DNA of 64,000 nt from Terriglobales bacterium (lineage in GTDB: Bacteria > Acidobacteriota > Terriglobia > Bryobacterales > Bryobacteraceae). Of this stretch, positions 1-8,666 are shown piece after piece; within the stretch, counting starts at the first letter, position 1, and the number at the start of each line of letters is the position of its first letter. Position numbers and translations under genes: made by a program. The notes beneath the pieces were generated by a model that ran no database searches, was not told the origin of the DNA, and saw only the letters and a list, made by a program, of their open reading frames with translations. Where the stretch lies: assembly GCA_027485675.1 (NCBI GenBank), contig JAIXQP010000023.1:1-64000 (forward strand), given 5' to 3'.

Positions 1-1
1 C

Positions 2-571
2 GTCGCCGCCGCCCAGTGGGAGATCCGCCGCTTCCGCTCCCTCCGGCTCGTCCTCCTCGAAGACCAGTTCCAAACCGTCGAACTCAAGACGAAGCACCAC
101 CCCCTGCCGGAATGCCCCGGCGCCCTGTATCTCGCCCGGGCCTATCAACTCTGCGCGGCGCCCGGCGCCGGACTCGCCGCACTGCGCCAGGATATCGCTG
201 CCGCCGAACGCACCATCGCCGCGGCCTACCGCGAACTTCGCCAGTTGCGCATCCTCGATCCGGTCAGCGGCCCGCCGGTGCCGTTCGAGCCGGAACTCAG
301 CGTGCCCCAAAAAGTCTACACGACCGGCGCGAAGCCCGAGCCGGAACCGGACGAAAACCCGCCGGCCACGAACCCACAAACTCCTGAAAACAAAGCATCG
401 GAGCCCGCCAAAACCCCGCAAAACCACGACGAACGAAGCCATCCGAAGCCGCTCGTCGCTCACGCCAACTTCGGCTTCGCCCTCGCCGCGCCAACCCGTA
501 AGCCGCCGCAAACCGCCGAACCCCAAGCCGAACCCAAGCCCAAAACCCGAACCGCTGGCGGCGGCGCCTAG
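2..571 (+). CDS. Terminase-small-subunit-like protein, C-terminal part (partial at left edge)
   Basis: An open frame runs from the window edge to a TAG at 569-571, so the start lies outside the window. The visible part begins with a basic helix (QWEIRRFRSLR) and contains a second helical stretch (ERTIAAAYRELRQLR, about residues 64-78 of the visible part). A long Pro/Glu/Lys-rich tail of low complexity follows. This helical layout, and the position just upstream of a terminase large subunit, resemble the common acidobacterial proteins with an NALKHG-type N-terminus that sit next to terminase-like genes. That N-terminus is not visible here, so the family call is inference. The tail looks disordered. 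It could equally be an unrelated hypothetical protein. Confidence 0.5.
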   Translation, partial: VAAAQWEIRRFRSLRLVLLEDQFQTVELKTKHHPLPECPGALYLARAYQLCAAPGAGLAALRQDIAAAERTIAAAYRELRQLRILDPVSGPPVPFEPELSVPQKVYTTGAKPEPEPDENPPATNPQTPENKASEPAKTPQNHDERSHPKPLVAHANFGFALAAPTRKPPQTAEPQAEPKPKTRTAGGGA

Positions 572-676
572 TCGCCACGACGAACGAACCGAAAGAAAGC
601 CACTTCCCGAACGCCTCCGGTCAGCGCCCCGTCGGGCCTGGCCGCAACCCCAACCCCAAACCACTGGAGAATCCTC

Positions 677-2089
677 ATGATCTTCCTCGAAATGGCCAGG
701 CCGGCGCCCCGGCCGGTGTTCCCTGCGGGCAACGGCCTTGGACCTTTGCCGCCCGCTTCCGTCTGGGCCGCTGAAGCCCTCGGCTACACCCCAGACCCGC
801 TGCAGGTCAAACTGCTCGACCTCGAAGCCCTGCGCATCGCCCTCTGCACCAGCCGCCAGCTCGGCAAGACGCAGATCGCCGCCACCAAAGGGCTCTATAT
901 CGCGATCACCCGTCCCAAGTCGCTCATCCTCATCTTCTGCCCGGTGGGCCGCCAGGCCGGCGAACTGCTCGGCCGCATCCGCGAATTCGCCCAACAGCTC
1001 GGCATCCGCACCCGCAGCGACGGCAACAACGAACGGTCGCTCGTCCTGCCCAACGGCTCCCGCTTCGTGGCCCTCTCGGATGTGCCTTCCACGGCCCGTT
1101 CCTATGCCAACGTCACCGTCGTCATCGTCGATGAGGCCGCCTTCGTCGACGACGCCATCTTCCAGGCGATCTCCCCCATGCTCGCCGTCTCGAACGGAGC
1201 CATGTGGGTCCTCTCGACGCCCGATGGCCAAACCGGCCGCTTCCACGATCTCTGCACCAAGCCCAACCCGGCCTGGAGCGTCTTCTTCGCCCCGGCCACG
1301 GAGTGCCCGCGCATATCGCCCGAGTTCCTCGCCCGCGAACGCGAGTTCCTCGGCGACGCCCTGTACCGCCAGGAGTACGAATGCGCCTTCATCGCCAGCA
1401 AAACCCAGTTCCTGGACCGCGAACTCATTGCCGCGGCCACCGTCGCGTCGCCGCCGCCGGGCAAGCCGCTGCCTTCGGCCACCGAACTCTTCGTCGGCGT
1501 CGACATCGGCAAACGGGTCGATCATTCCGCCATCGTCGTCCTGGCGCTGGACTGGTTTGAAGGCAAGCAGAGTCCGGTCACCATGGCCCACCAACTGCAT
1601 CCCCGTGTCCGGCTCCTGCATGCCGAGGCCTTGCCGCTTGGCAGCGCGTATCTCGATCTGCCGGTCCGCCTCAAGGCGATCTTCGCGCGCTGCCGGGCAG
1701 CGCATACGCCGTACACGCCTCAGGTGACGCTCGCCATGGACGCGACCGGCGAAGGCACGCTCATCGAACTCGTCCGTCACGCCCAGGGGTTGGAGAAGGT
1801 GTGGTTCCATCCGGTCACCATCACGAGCGGCCTCTCGAAGTCGGATTTGAAGGATAGCTACACGGGCATCCCGCGGCCGGATCTGTTGACCCGTCTGCGA
1901 TCGCTCTTTGAGCGCAATCTGATCCATCTGCCGCTCGACGCGCCCGGATTCGGGGACCTGGAGCGCGAACTGGTGCATTTCCGTTCCGACGGCCGCCAGC
2001 CCGAACACGACGATCTGGTCTTCGCCAGCGCCTTAGCGGCCTGGTTCCTCATCGAGAACCGGAAGGAGGTTCTGCTCCCCAAGCGATAG
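677..2089 (+). CDS. Phage-type terminase large subunit (TerL-like ATPase/nuclease)
   Basis: 470 aa. The N-terminal ATPase has a variant Walker A (SRQLGKT, residues 59-65), a Walker B (VVIVDE, 148-153) and a coupling motif with STP near 180. The C-terminal RNase H-like nuclease shows its acidic residues in VGVDIGKRVD (273-282), AMDATGEG (near 355) and EHDDLVFASALA (near 444). In phages this protein cuts and pumps DNA into capsids. A ribosome-binding site GGAGA (666-670) lies 6 nt before the ATG. All catalytic motifs look intact, so this is not an obvious pseudogene. No portal, capsid or tail genes follow: the next gene is an exported esterase on the other strand. It may be a domesticated terminase or the edge of a decayed element extending to the left. 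The family call is firm; the role is open. Confidence 0.85.
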   Translation: MIFLEMARPAPRPVFPAGNGLGPLPPASVWAAEALGYTPDPLQVKLLDLEALRIALCTSRQLGKTQIAATKGLYIAITRPKSLILIFCPVGRQAGELLGRIREFAQQLGIRTRSDGNNERSLVLPNGSRFVALSDVPSTARSYANVTVVIVDEAAFVDDAIFQAISPMLAVSNGAMWVLSTPDGQTGRFHDLCTKPNPAWSVFFAPATECPRISPEFLAREREFLGDALYRQEYECAFIASKTQFLDRELIAAATVASPPPGKPLPSATELFVGVDIGKRVDHSAIVVLALDWFEGKQSPVTMAHQLHPRVRLLHAEALPLGSAYLDLPVRLKAIFARCRAAHTPYTPQVTLAMDATGEGTLIELVRHAQGLEKVWFHPVTITSGLSKSDLKDSYTGIPRPDLLTRLRSLFERNLIHLPLDAPGFGDLERELVHFRSDGRQPEHDDLVFASALAAWFLIENRKEVLLPKR

Positions 2090-2136
2090 GAAACCGCTCC
2101 GGGGGCCGTTCTGGCCCCCGGAAGAAGGGTTTCCTA
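2087..2136. terminator. Long two-tier hairpin at the terminase 3' end
   Basis: A perfect 10-bp stem (2098-2107 with 2113-2122, loop GTTCT) lies inside an outer 9-bp inverted repeat, TAGGAAACC (2087-2095) with GGTTTCCTA (2128-2136). The outer arm begins in the terminase stop codon. No U-tract follows on either strand, so it is not a textbook intrinsic terminator. It sits between two convergent genes and would be expected to stop or stabilise transcripts from both sides. Confidence 0.6.
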
Positions 2137-2175
2137 AGGCACCCGCCGCACAGCCAACCGCTCCCGCCTACCCGC

Positions 2176-3909
2176 CTACAGCCCCGGCTTCGGCGGCTTC
2201 ACCGGCGACCACGGCGTCAGCCCCTTCCGGTTCACCTTCCGCCGGAACACCTTGTCCCCCGCCGTCACGTAAACCGTATCCAGCTCCTTCCCGGCAAACA
2301 CCACATTCGACAAACTCCCCGGCTGCGGCTTATTCAAAATCGCCGTCACCCGCCCCGGCTGGTCGCAAATCTGCAACCCAATGTTCGTCGTCACCCACAA
2401 ATACCCCTCCGTGTCCATCGTCATCCCGTCCGCGCTCGTCGCACTGCTCTGGTCGTTCGTCTCCAACCGATAAAACGGCTGCCCGTTCAGCAAACCCCCG
2501 TCCGGCCCAATCTGAAACGACCACACCCACTTGCTCCGGCTATCCGCCACCGTCAGCAGCGTCTGGTCCGGCGACAGCATGATCCCGTTCGGAAACTCCA
2601 AACCCTCATGCACCATCTTCTTCTCGCTGCCCGGCCGCACATACCAAACCTTCTTCGCCGTCGGATCGGTAAACCAGATCTCCCCCTTGGCGTTAATCAC
2701 CAAATCGTTCGAGGTCACATCCGTCACCACCGGCGTCGCCACCCCCGTCTTCACGTCGTAGGCCACAATCCGCCGCCGCCCGTTCTCGCATGCATACAGC
2801 TTCCCGTCCGGCCCAAACATCAGCCCGTTCGCGTTCCCCGTGTCTTCTTTGAACAGGGTCACCTTCCCGTCGATCATCCGCCAGATCTTGCTCGCCCGCG
2901 GATCGGAAAAGTACAGGTTCCCCTCGCGGTCCACCGCCGGGCCCTCGGTGAACTGATGGCCTTCGCTCACCAGCTCCCACTTGCTGTCCCCCGCAATCAT
3001 CCGGGAGAACTGCCGGTCGCCCGGCCGCAGCCGGTTGCTGATCGGCTTCGCCGGATCCTTCCACAGCCACCGCATCGCGTCCGGCAGAATCGCCGACCCG
3101 TGGATGGCGTTGTGCTTCTCCTCGCCCACCACGAAGGTGTACTCATAGCCGGCCCACTCGAACGCCGCCGCCATGTCCTGGTTGGCCACCCACCAGCTCC
3201 CCGCGTAGATGTTGTTATCGTTCCGCCCGTCCTGCAGGAACACCCGCAGCGGCTTCGGCTCGTACTTGCGAACTCGCGTCGGAAAGTCCTGCCCGCCCCG
3301 GATGTTCACGAACGTGCCGATTGTGCTCAGCACCCGCCGGAACTGGTCCGGCCGTTCCCACGCCGCGTTGAACGCCGCGATGGCGCCCGAAGACGAGCCC
3401 ATCAGCCCCCGCAGATTCGGGTCGGTCGTCAGGTTCAGCTTCTTGCCCACCTCGGGCAGAATCTCCTCGATCAGGAACCGCGCGTACCGGTCGCTCAGCG
3501 CGTCGTACTCGAAGCTGCGGTTATAGCGCCCTTCGGCGTTCGCGTGTGCTGCCGGCATCACCCCGGGGTTGATGAAAATACCGACGATCACCGGCAGTTC
3601 GCCGCTCGCGATCAGGTTGTCGAGCACCACCGGCACCCGCCAGCGCCCGTCCCGCGCGATCATTCCGCCGCCGTCCTGGAAGATCATCACCGCCGCCGGC
3701 TTGTTCGCGTCGTACTGCGCGGGCACGTAGGTCCAATAGTCTCGAGTGGTCCCCGGAAAGATCTTCGAGTTCGACCACTCATACTTCGTAATCGTGCCCT
3801 GCGGCACCCCGGGCTTCACCTGCGAATCCGGGCCCAACGGATACATCTCCGGCCCCTGCGCCGCCAGCGGCAAGGCCAACAAAACTGCCAAAACAAAAGA
3901 TCCACGCAT
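2176..3909 (-). CDS. Exported two-domain enzyme: putative esterase plus SMP-30/gluconolactonase
   Basis: 577 aa from the ATG at 3909. A GTG at 3930 is an alternative, but the ATG start gives a clean signal peptide (MRGSFVLAVLLALPLAAQ). The N-terminal half is a putative esterase (Esterase D type alpha/beta hydrolase) with nucleophile motif GSSSG (Ser173) and a late His in the KHNAIHG stretch. The C-terminal half, from about residue 320, is an SMP-30/gluconolactonase propeller with the metal-binding pattern of Glu in FTEGPAVD, Asn in FPNGIM and Asp in SADGMTMD. It is probably periplasmic, joining ester cleavage with lactone opening on a sugar-acid substrate. The substrate is not deducible. A TATGAT hexamer lies 12 nt before the ATG. 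The fusion itself is clear from one uninterrupted frame. Confidence 0.85.
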   Translation of the reverse strand: MRGSFVLAVLLALPLAAQGPEMYPLGPDSQVKPGVPQGTITKYEWSNSKIFPGTTRDYWTYVPAQYDANKPAAVMIFQDGGGMIARDGRWRVPVVLDNLIASGELPVIVGIFINPGVMPAAHANAEGRYNRSFEYDALSDRYARFLIEEILPEVGKKLNLTTDPNLRGLMGSSSGAIAAFNAAWERPDQFRRVLSTIGTFVNIRGGQDFPTRVRKYEPKPLRVFLQDGRNDNNIYAGSWWVANQDMAAAFEWAGYEYTFVVGEEKHNAIHGSAILPDAMRWLWKDPAKPISNRLRPGDRQFSRMIAGDSKWELVSEGHQFTEGPAVDREGNLYFSDPRASKIWRMIDGKVTLFKEDTGNANGLMFGPDGKLYACENGRRRIVAYDVKTGVATPVVTDVTSNDLVINAKGEIWFTDPTAKKVWYVRPGSEKKMVHEGLEFPNGIMLSPDQTLLTVADSRSKWVWSFQIGPDGGLLNGQPFYRLETNDQSSATSADGMTMDTEGYLWVTTNIGLQICDQPGRVTAILNKPQPGSLSNVVFAGKELDTVYVTAGDKVFRRKVNRKGLTPWSPVKPPKPGL

Positions 3910-3984
3910 AGTCGTGGACCGATCATACACCGTCTGGTTTTAGACCAGGAGTGACGCTGCAGAAAACAGCCCGGCTCCCGTAGC

Positions 3985-4752
3985 GCACCGCGACGGAGCA
4001 TCGCCTCACCGCCAACGCCCCAATGCCGAAAGAACACCCAATCGCCAGCGTACACCCGCCTTCCGCGCCCCGAACAACTCCCGCCGCTAACCCGTCAGTG
4101 TGGCCGCAGAATCCCCCACCGCCGCGGCAACGCCCAAAGGCCAAACCCGCAGCGGCCCGGCAGGGCATCGAGCCCTGCCGAGCCGCCGACAAGAAACCCA
4201 ACCACCAGCGTTCACCCACCGTCCGCGCCCCGAACACCGCCCGCTGCGCACCTTCGGCTCGTGAGCCCGACAACCCCCGCCAGGGTGGGCGCAGAATCCC
4301 CCACCGCCGCGGCAAAGCCCGAACGCCAAACCCGCAGCGGCTCGGCAGGGCATCGAGCCCTGCCGAGCCGCCGACAAGAAACCCAGCAACCAGCGTTCAC
4401 CCACCTTCCGCGCCCCAAACAACTCCCGTCGCTAACCCGTCAGTGCAGCTGCAGCATCCACATCGCCCACGCCCGCGTCACCGGCAACGCCGGAAGGCCC
4501 AAAGAAGACCCCAATCGCCAGGGTCCACCCGACTTCCTCGCCCCGAATACCGCCCGCTGCGCACCTTCAGCTCGTGAGCCCGACAACCCCCGCCAGGGTG
4601 GGCGCAGAATCCCCCATCGCCGCGGCAACGCCCAAACGCCAAACCCGCTGCGGCCCGGCAGGGCATCGAGCCCTGCCGAGCCGCCGACAAGAAACCCCAC
4701 CGCCCGCGTTCACCCACCTTCCGCGCCCCGAACAACGCCCGCTGCTCCCCCG
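3985..4752. repeat. Degenerate tandem repeat block, non-coding
   Basis: At least five imperfect units begin at about 4040, 4200, 4385, 4513 and 4699, each with a variant of CCAGCGTTCACCCACCTTCC. A partial unit precedes them. Spacings are 160, 185, 128 and 186 bp, and the last unit is truncated. Three units carry the hairpin GGCAGGGC-ATCGA-GCCCTGCC (4159-4179, 4344-4364, 4657-4677) followed by a shared GAGCCGCCGACAAGAAACCC. Units alternate between a GCTAACCCGTCAGTG branch and a CTCGTGAGCCCGACAACCCC branch. The final unit runs into the last codons of the downstream esterase. Long frames through this block are Pro/Arg-rich, mutually overlapping and lack any domain, so I treat it as non-coding. 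Bases 3910-3984 show nothing else. Confidence 0.85.
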
Positions 4753-6150
4753 TCACCGTGGCTGCAGAAAATAGTCAAGCATCGGCGCAAAGTGCGGCAC
4801 CACGATATCCGTATGGCTCCCGTTCGGCACCTCGACATACACATGCGGCGTCCCCAGCTTCTTCGCCGCCTCCACCATCGCCCGCGACTGCGCCACCGGC
4901 ACCGTCTTGTCGTTGTCCCCGTGCACAATGTAGTGCGGAATCGTCTTGATCTTTTCAAGGCCCGCCGGGTTCCCACCGCCCGCAATCGGCCCCAACGCCG
5001 CAAACAACCCCGGATGGTTCATCGCAATCGACCACGCCCCGTATCCACCCATCGAATGGCCCATCAAGTACACCCGCTTCGGGTCGATCTTGTAGTCCCG
5101 CTTCACCTCGGCCAATACATCCAGCACATCCTGCTCGGCCGCGCCCCGGTACATCGACGCCGGCCCACGCCCCTTCGGGCACACGACAAACAGGCCTCGC
5201 TTCTCCGCCTCCGCCTTCATCCGTCCCGCCGCGTACTGGTCAAAGATCGAGTTCTCATCCCCGCCCATCCCGTGCAGCGCCACCACGAGCCCCGCCGCCT
5301 TCTCCCCGTCGTAGCTCGACGGCACAAACAGCCGGTACGGCTGCAGCGTCTGGTCCACCGGCGAACGGTACGCCTTCCGAATGTCGCCCTTCACCCCGGC
5401 AAACGGATTCTTCGTATCGAGCAGCGTATTGGCCCGCGCGAACTCTTTCTTAAAGTCGATCCGGAACGGCACAATCTCGCCGCGATCCGCCCGGTCATAC
5501 AGCTCCAGCGCATAGGCCGCCGTCGGCTCCGTGGGGTTCCGTTTCCGCAGCGCCGCCACCTCCGCCGTCAGGTCCTCGACGTGTACCGGGATCGTCCGCC
5601 CCGGCAATGACTTCTCGCTCAGCGAAAGCCGCGCGTCCACCAGATAGTCGCCCGCCGCGTCCTTCGGAATCATCGCCTCAATCGTCAACGGCAAACGGTC
5701 CGGCCCCACCAGCGTCGCCGCCGCAATCGGCGGCCCCGCCATCTCGTTCGGCCGCCGCAGCGTCAACGTCACCGCCACCTTCTCCGGCAGCGGCCGCGTC
5801 GCCGCAAACATCGTCTTCAAGGTCACCCGGATCAACGTCCCCGGCGCGATCACGGCGTGGTCCGCCTTCGCCTGCAAGCCCGCCGTGAACTCGACAGCCG
5901 GCGTCCACTCCTGCCCCATCATCAGCGCCGTGCCCTGCGCATAGTTGCGCATGGCGTCGCCGTACTGGCCCGCGGCCGCCGCCGTCCGCGCCGCCTGGCC
6001 CAGCTTCTGCGCCTCGGCCTTCACCTCATCGGGCATCTGCCGGCTCGCCAGCATCGTGCCGTAGCCGACCGTGGTCCGCAAAACAAGTTCGGCGTCCTGA
6101 CCAAGCAGGACGCCGAAGGAAACGAACAGAAGAAGAAACGCGCGCGTCAT
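4753..6150 (-). CDS. Exported PHB-depolymerase/feruloyl-type alpha/beta hydrolase
   Basis: 465 aa. The start chosen is the ATG at 6150, which overlaps the upstream stop in ATGA (6147-6150) and gives a signal peptide (MTRAFLLLFVSFGVLLGQ). An earlier in-frame ATG would extend into the preceding gene. Residues about 20-270 form an all-beta/helical N-terminal region without a recognised name. The C-terminal 200 residues are an alpha/beta hydrolase with nucleophile GHSMGG (Ser366), an Asp in HGDNDKTVP (about 412-414) and a His in GSHTD (about 446). This is the pattern of LpqC/PHB depolymerase-like esterases. It probably acts in the periplasm on an ester-linked polymer or sugar ester, and is co-translated with the sugar isomerase-like gene. 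Its last codons lie inside the neighbouring tandem repeat. Confidence 0.8.
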   Translation of the reverse strand: MTRAFLLLFVSFGVLLGQDAELVLRTTVGYGTMLASRQMPDEVKAEAQKLGQAARTAAAAGQYGDAMRNYAQGTALMMGQEWTPAVEFTAGLQAKADHAVIAPGTLIRVTLKTMFAATRPLPEKVAVTLTLRRPNEMAGPPIAAATLVGPDRLPLTIEAMIPKDAAGDYLVDARLSLSEKSLPGRTIPVHVEDLTAEVAALRKRNPTEPTAAYALELYDRADRGEIVPFRIDFKKEFARANTLLDTKNPFAGVKGDIRKAYRSPVDQTLQPYRLFVPSSYDGEKAAGLVVALHGMGGDENSIFDQYAAGRMKAEAEKRGLFVVCPKGRGPASMYRGAAEQDVLDVLAEVKRDYKIDPKRVYLMGHSMGGYGAWSIAMNHPGLFAALGPIAGGGNPAGLEKIKTIPHYIVHGDNDKTVPVAQSRAMVEAAKKLGTPHVYVEVPNGSHTDIVVPHFAPMLDYFLQPR

Positions 6151-6971
6151 CCCTTCAGTTTGCGGTAATTCTTGAGACAACGGTCAACCGTCTCCATCGG
6201 CTGATCCTTGCCCTCCCACTCAATCAGGTAACCTTCCACGCCGCCCGTCTTCTCGGCCGCCGCGAAAATGTCCTTCCACTTCGCCGCGCCCTCACCGAAA
6301 CCGGCCAGGAAGCCATTGCCCGGAGGCGGCGCGTAGTCCTTGCAGTGCACCGAAACAATCCGCCCCGGATGATCCTTGATCCACTTCACCGGATCCACCC
6401 CCGCCTCAATGCAGGTGCCAATGTCCAACTGCAGCACCACCTGCTTCGGCGTGTTCTCCGCCAGCACCACCATCGGCATCTGCCCTTCGAGCGGCACAAA
6501 CTCCACCTTGTGATTATGGAAGCCCACCTTGATGCCCATCCCCTCGGTCGCCTCGGCCGCGTTGCTCAGGGTCTCGGCCACGCCCTTCCAGCCGTCGATC
6601 GACGTCACCCTTCCCGCCGAAGCCATCACCATCAGCTTCGAACCAAGAATCGTATTCAGCTCCGCCACCCGGCCCACATTGGCCGGCGCAAACACCTGGT
6701 TGCCGTTGTGCGTCGACATGCACTTGATGTTCAGATCATCGAGCAGCTTCCGCACCTCTTTGGCGTACTCCGGCTTCCACGCCGTATAGGGTGAAAAGAA
6801 CTCGACGCCTTCATATCCCATCTTCGCCACGGCCTTCACCGTGCCGAACAAATCCTTGGCCAACTCGTCCCGGACCGAATAGAGCTCCAAGCCGATCGGA
6901 ATCTTCTTGCCGGCTGCCGGCAGAATAGCCGCACTGGCGGCGGCACCTAGAAACGCGCGACGATTAAGCAT
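6147..6971 (-). CDS. Sugar phosphate isomerase/epimerase-like TIM barrel with export signal
   Basis: 274 aa, xylose-isomerase-like TIM barrel (AP endonuclease 2 superfamily). The N-terminus MLNRRAFLGAAASAAILPAAG is a twin-arginine type signal, so the enzyme is probably exported folded. The usual four metal ligands are visible in order: Glu in GFHNHKVEF, Asp in LQLDIGT, His in SVHCKDY and Glu in LIEWEG. Members isomerise or epimerise keto-sugars, or cleave 3-keto-glycosides. A GAGGGAG ribosome-binding sequence lies just before the ATG. It leads a two-gene operon with the esterase. With Gfo/Idh oxidoreductases and a DUF1080 protein elsewhere in the window, a role in periplasmic oxidised-sugar metabolism is a reasonable inference. 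Confidence 0.85.
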   Translation of the reverse strand: MLNRRAFLGAAASAAILPAAGKKIPIGLELYSVRDELAKDLFGTVKAVAKMGYEGVEFFSPYTAWKPEYAKEVRKLLDDLNIKCMSTHNGNQVFAPANVGRVAELNTILGSKLMVMASAGRVTSIDGWKGVAETLSNAAEATEGMGIKVGFHNHKVEFVPLEGQMPMVVLAENTPKQVVLQLDIGTCIEAGVDPVKWIKDHPGRIVSVHCKDYAPPPGNGFLAGFGEGAAKWKDIFAAAEKTGGVEGYLIEWEGKDQPMETVDRCLKNYRKLKG

Positions 6972-7004
6972 ACTCCCTCATCTGTATCACAGGAGACCCA
7001 GCTT

Positions 7005-7346
7005 ATGTATCGTGCCTTACTCATCAGCCTCTTGACCGCCGCTCTCTCCCTCGCCGCCGACATCACCGGCAAGTGGGAACTCCGCGGCACCTCTTCCGGC
7101 GGAGACGAAGCCCGCGTCCAACTCGTCATTTCCGAAGCCGCCGGCAAATACTCCGCCACCCTCTACGCCGAAGACGACTCCGTCCCCGTCCAGGGCCTGA
7201 CGGTCAACGGCGATGAGGTCACCTTCAAGATCCCCACCGAAGACGTCACCTACACCGTCAAGGTCACCCTAAAAAACGGTGCCGCCGAAGGCACCTATAG
7301 CGCCTCCGACGGCAAGTCGGGCAAAGTCTCCGGAAAGAAGGTCTAG
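7005..7346 (+). CDS. Small secreted beta-rich protein of unknown function
   Basis: 113 aa. It has a clear signal peptide (MYRALLISLLTAALSLAAD) and a short repetitive beta-rich mature part with motifs such as ITGKWELRGTSSGG and DEVTFKIPTED, resembling small lipocalin-like or bacterial immunoglobulin-like secreted proteins. No catalytic residues stand out, and there is no cysteine in the mature part. A good ribosome-binding site CAGGAG lies about 9 nt before the ATG, in the short gap from the divergent isomerase. Its TAG stop is shared, on the palindrome CTAG (7343-7346), with the convergent oxidoreductase. I do not recognise the family. Confidence 0.75.
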   Translation: MYRALLISLLTAALSLAADITGKWELRGTSSGGDEARVQLVISEAAGKYSATLYAEDDSVPVQGLTVNGDEVTFKIPTEDVTYTVKVTLKNGAAEGTYSASDGKSGKVSGKKV

Positions 7347-8653
7347 ACCTTCGCCGGAACGATGTACGGAGCGCGGTAAGGCCGCGTCAACATCTTGTTG
7401 GCCGCCAGATCGTCAAACGTCTGGGTCTTGCTGTTGAAGTTCAGACGTTTGCCGGTCCGGTAAGCGATGTTGGCAAAGTGGCAGAAGTCCGCCGCAGCGC
7501 CGCCGATCTCGATCTCGGCGTTCAGGCTCTTGTGGTCCCGCGACTTCACCGCCGCCAGGAAGTTCTCCATGTGCCGCACCGTGCCGTCCTGGCCGCGTTC
7601 GGCCTTCACGTTCTTGACGACTTCGTTGTTCTCGCCCTTGTAGATCCGATAACCGCTGCCATCGAGCTCCATCCAACCGTCAACCCCATAGAACAGGTTG
7701 CCCACCGCGTTGGTGGCGCGCGGCCCGGCACCCAACGTGCCTTCGCCGCCCGTCAAAACGCCGCGCACTTCAAAGGTGATCTCGCGGTCACCGTAGTGGA
7801 ACGAAGCGTACTGCGTATTCGGCGTCTCCTGCATATCGTCATAGGCATACATCCCGCCCGTCGACGAAACCGCCTTCAAGCCCGAATGGTCGTTCGCCAC
7901 GCCCATGCCCCACCGCGCGATGTCCATCTGATGAACGCCCTGATTGCCGAGGTCGCCGTTGCCCGTGTCCCAGAACCAATGCCAGTTGTAGGCAAAGCGC
8001 AGCTCATTAAAAGGACGCATCGGCGCCGGTCCCAGGAACTGATCCCAGTTCAAGCCCGGCGGCACTGGACCATCCGGCTTCTTGCCAATCGACTTGCGGC
8101 GCTTGTAGCAGAGACCCTTGGCCAGATAGATCTTCCCAATCGCCCCATCCTTAAGATCCTGAATTGCAGCGATCACATGCGGTGTCGAACGGCTCTGCGA
8201 GCCGATCTGACACATCCGCCCATACTTCCGCGCCGCGGCAATCATCTGCTTACTCTCAAACGGATTGTGGCTCGCCGGCTTCTCGCAGTAAGTATCCTTC
8301 CCCGCCTGCATCGCCCAAATCGCGCCGAGCGCGTGCCAGTGGTTCGGCGTGGCCATGGAAACAGCGTCGATGTCTTTCGACTCGAACAGCTTCCGCATGT
8401 CCCCAAACTCCACGGCCTTCTCCTGCCCCGCCTTCGTGATCCGGGCGTTGGCGCGCTCGCGCGCGGCCTGGTTCACGTCGCAAATCGCGGCGAGTTGGGA
8501 GCCGGGAATCTGCAGGTAGCTGCCGAGATGCGCGTTGCCTCGTCCGCCGAGGCCAATGAGGCCGACGCGGACACGGTCGTTCGCGCCAAGAATGCGCCGA
8601 CTGCCAATGGACAGGGCTGCTGCGCCGGTGATTAAGAGTTCTCTACGTTCCAT
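7343..8653 (-). CDS. Gfo/Idh/MocA family oxidoreductase, exported
   Basis: 436 aa from the ATG at 8653, which has GGAG 5 nt upstream. A longer frame exists, but its N-terminus would lie inside the upstream gene. The N-terminus MERRELLITGAAALSIGSRRILG is a Tat-like signal. A Rossmann NAD(P) domain follows, with GLIGLGGRGNAHLG, then the family's YCEKPASHN motif, then the C-terminal alpha/beta substrate domain. Such periplasmic oxidoreductases oxidise or epimerise sugars and cyclitols with a tightly bound cofactor. It starts 13 bp after the stop of the cytochrome c gene on the same strand, which suggests an operon in which the cytochrome could take electrons. That electron link is inference. Confidence 0.85.
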   Translation of the reverse strand: MERRELLITGAAALSIGSRRILGANDRVRVGLIGLGGRGNAHLGSYLQIPGSQLAAICDVNQAARERANARITKAGQEKAVEFGDMRKLFESKDIDAVSMATPNHWHALGAIWAMQAGKDTYCEKPASHNPFESKQMIAAARKYGRMCQIGSQSRSTPHVIAAIQDLKDGAIGKIYLAKGLCYKRRKSIGKKPDGPVPPGLNWDQFLGPAPMRPFNELRFAYNWHWFWDTGNGDLGNQGVHQMDIARWGMGVANDHSGLKAVSSTGGMYAYDDMQETPNTQYASFHYGDREITFEVRGVLTGGEGTLGAGPRATNAVGNLFYGVDGWMELDGSGYRIYKGENNEVVKNVKAERGQDGTVRHMENFLAAVKSRDHKSLNAEIEIGGAAADFCHFANIAYRTGKRLNFNSKTQTFDDLAANKMLTRPYRAPYIVPAKV

Positions 8654-8666
8654 AGTTGCTCCAAGC

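Noticed and set aside
677-2089. Prophage or insertion element at the left edge
   Set aside because: Only terminase genes are visible, with no integrase, attachment site or structural gene to the right.
3985-4752. CRISPR array
   Set aside because: Units are long, degenerate and of unequal spacing, without constant short repeats and unique spacers.
4261-5610. A 449-codon plus-strand frame through the tandem repeats into the esterase
   Set aside because: It is Pro/Arg/His-rich, lies half in repeats and half antisense to a recognisable hydrolase.
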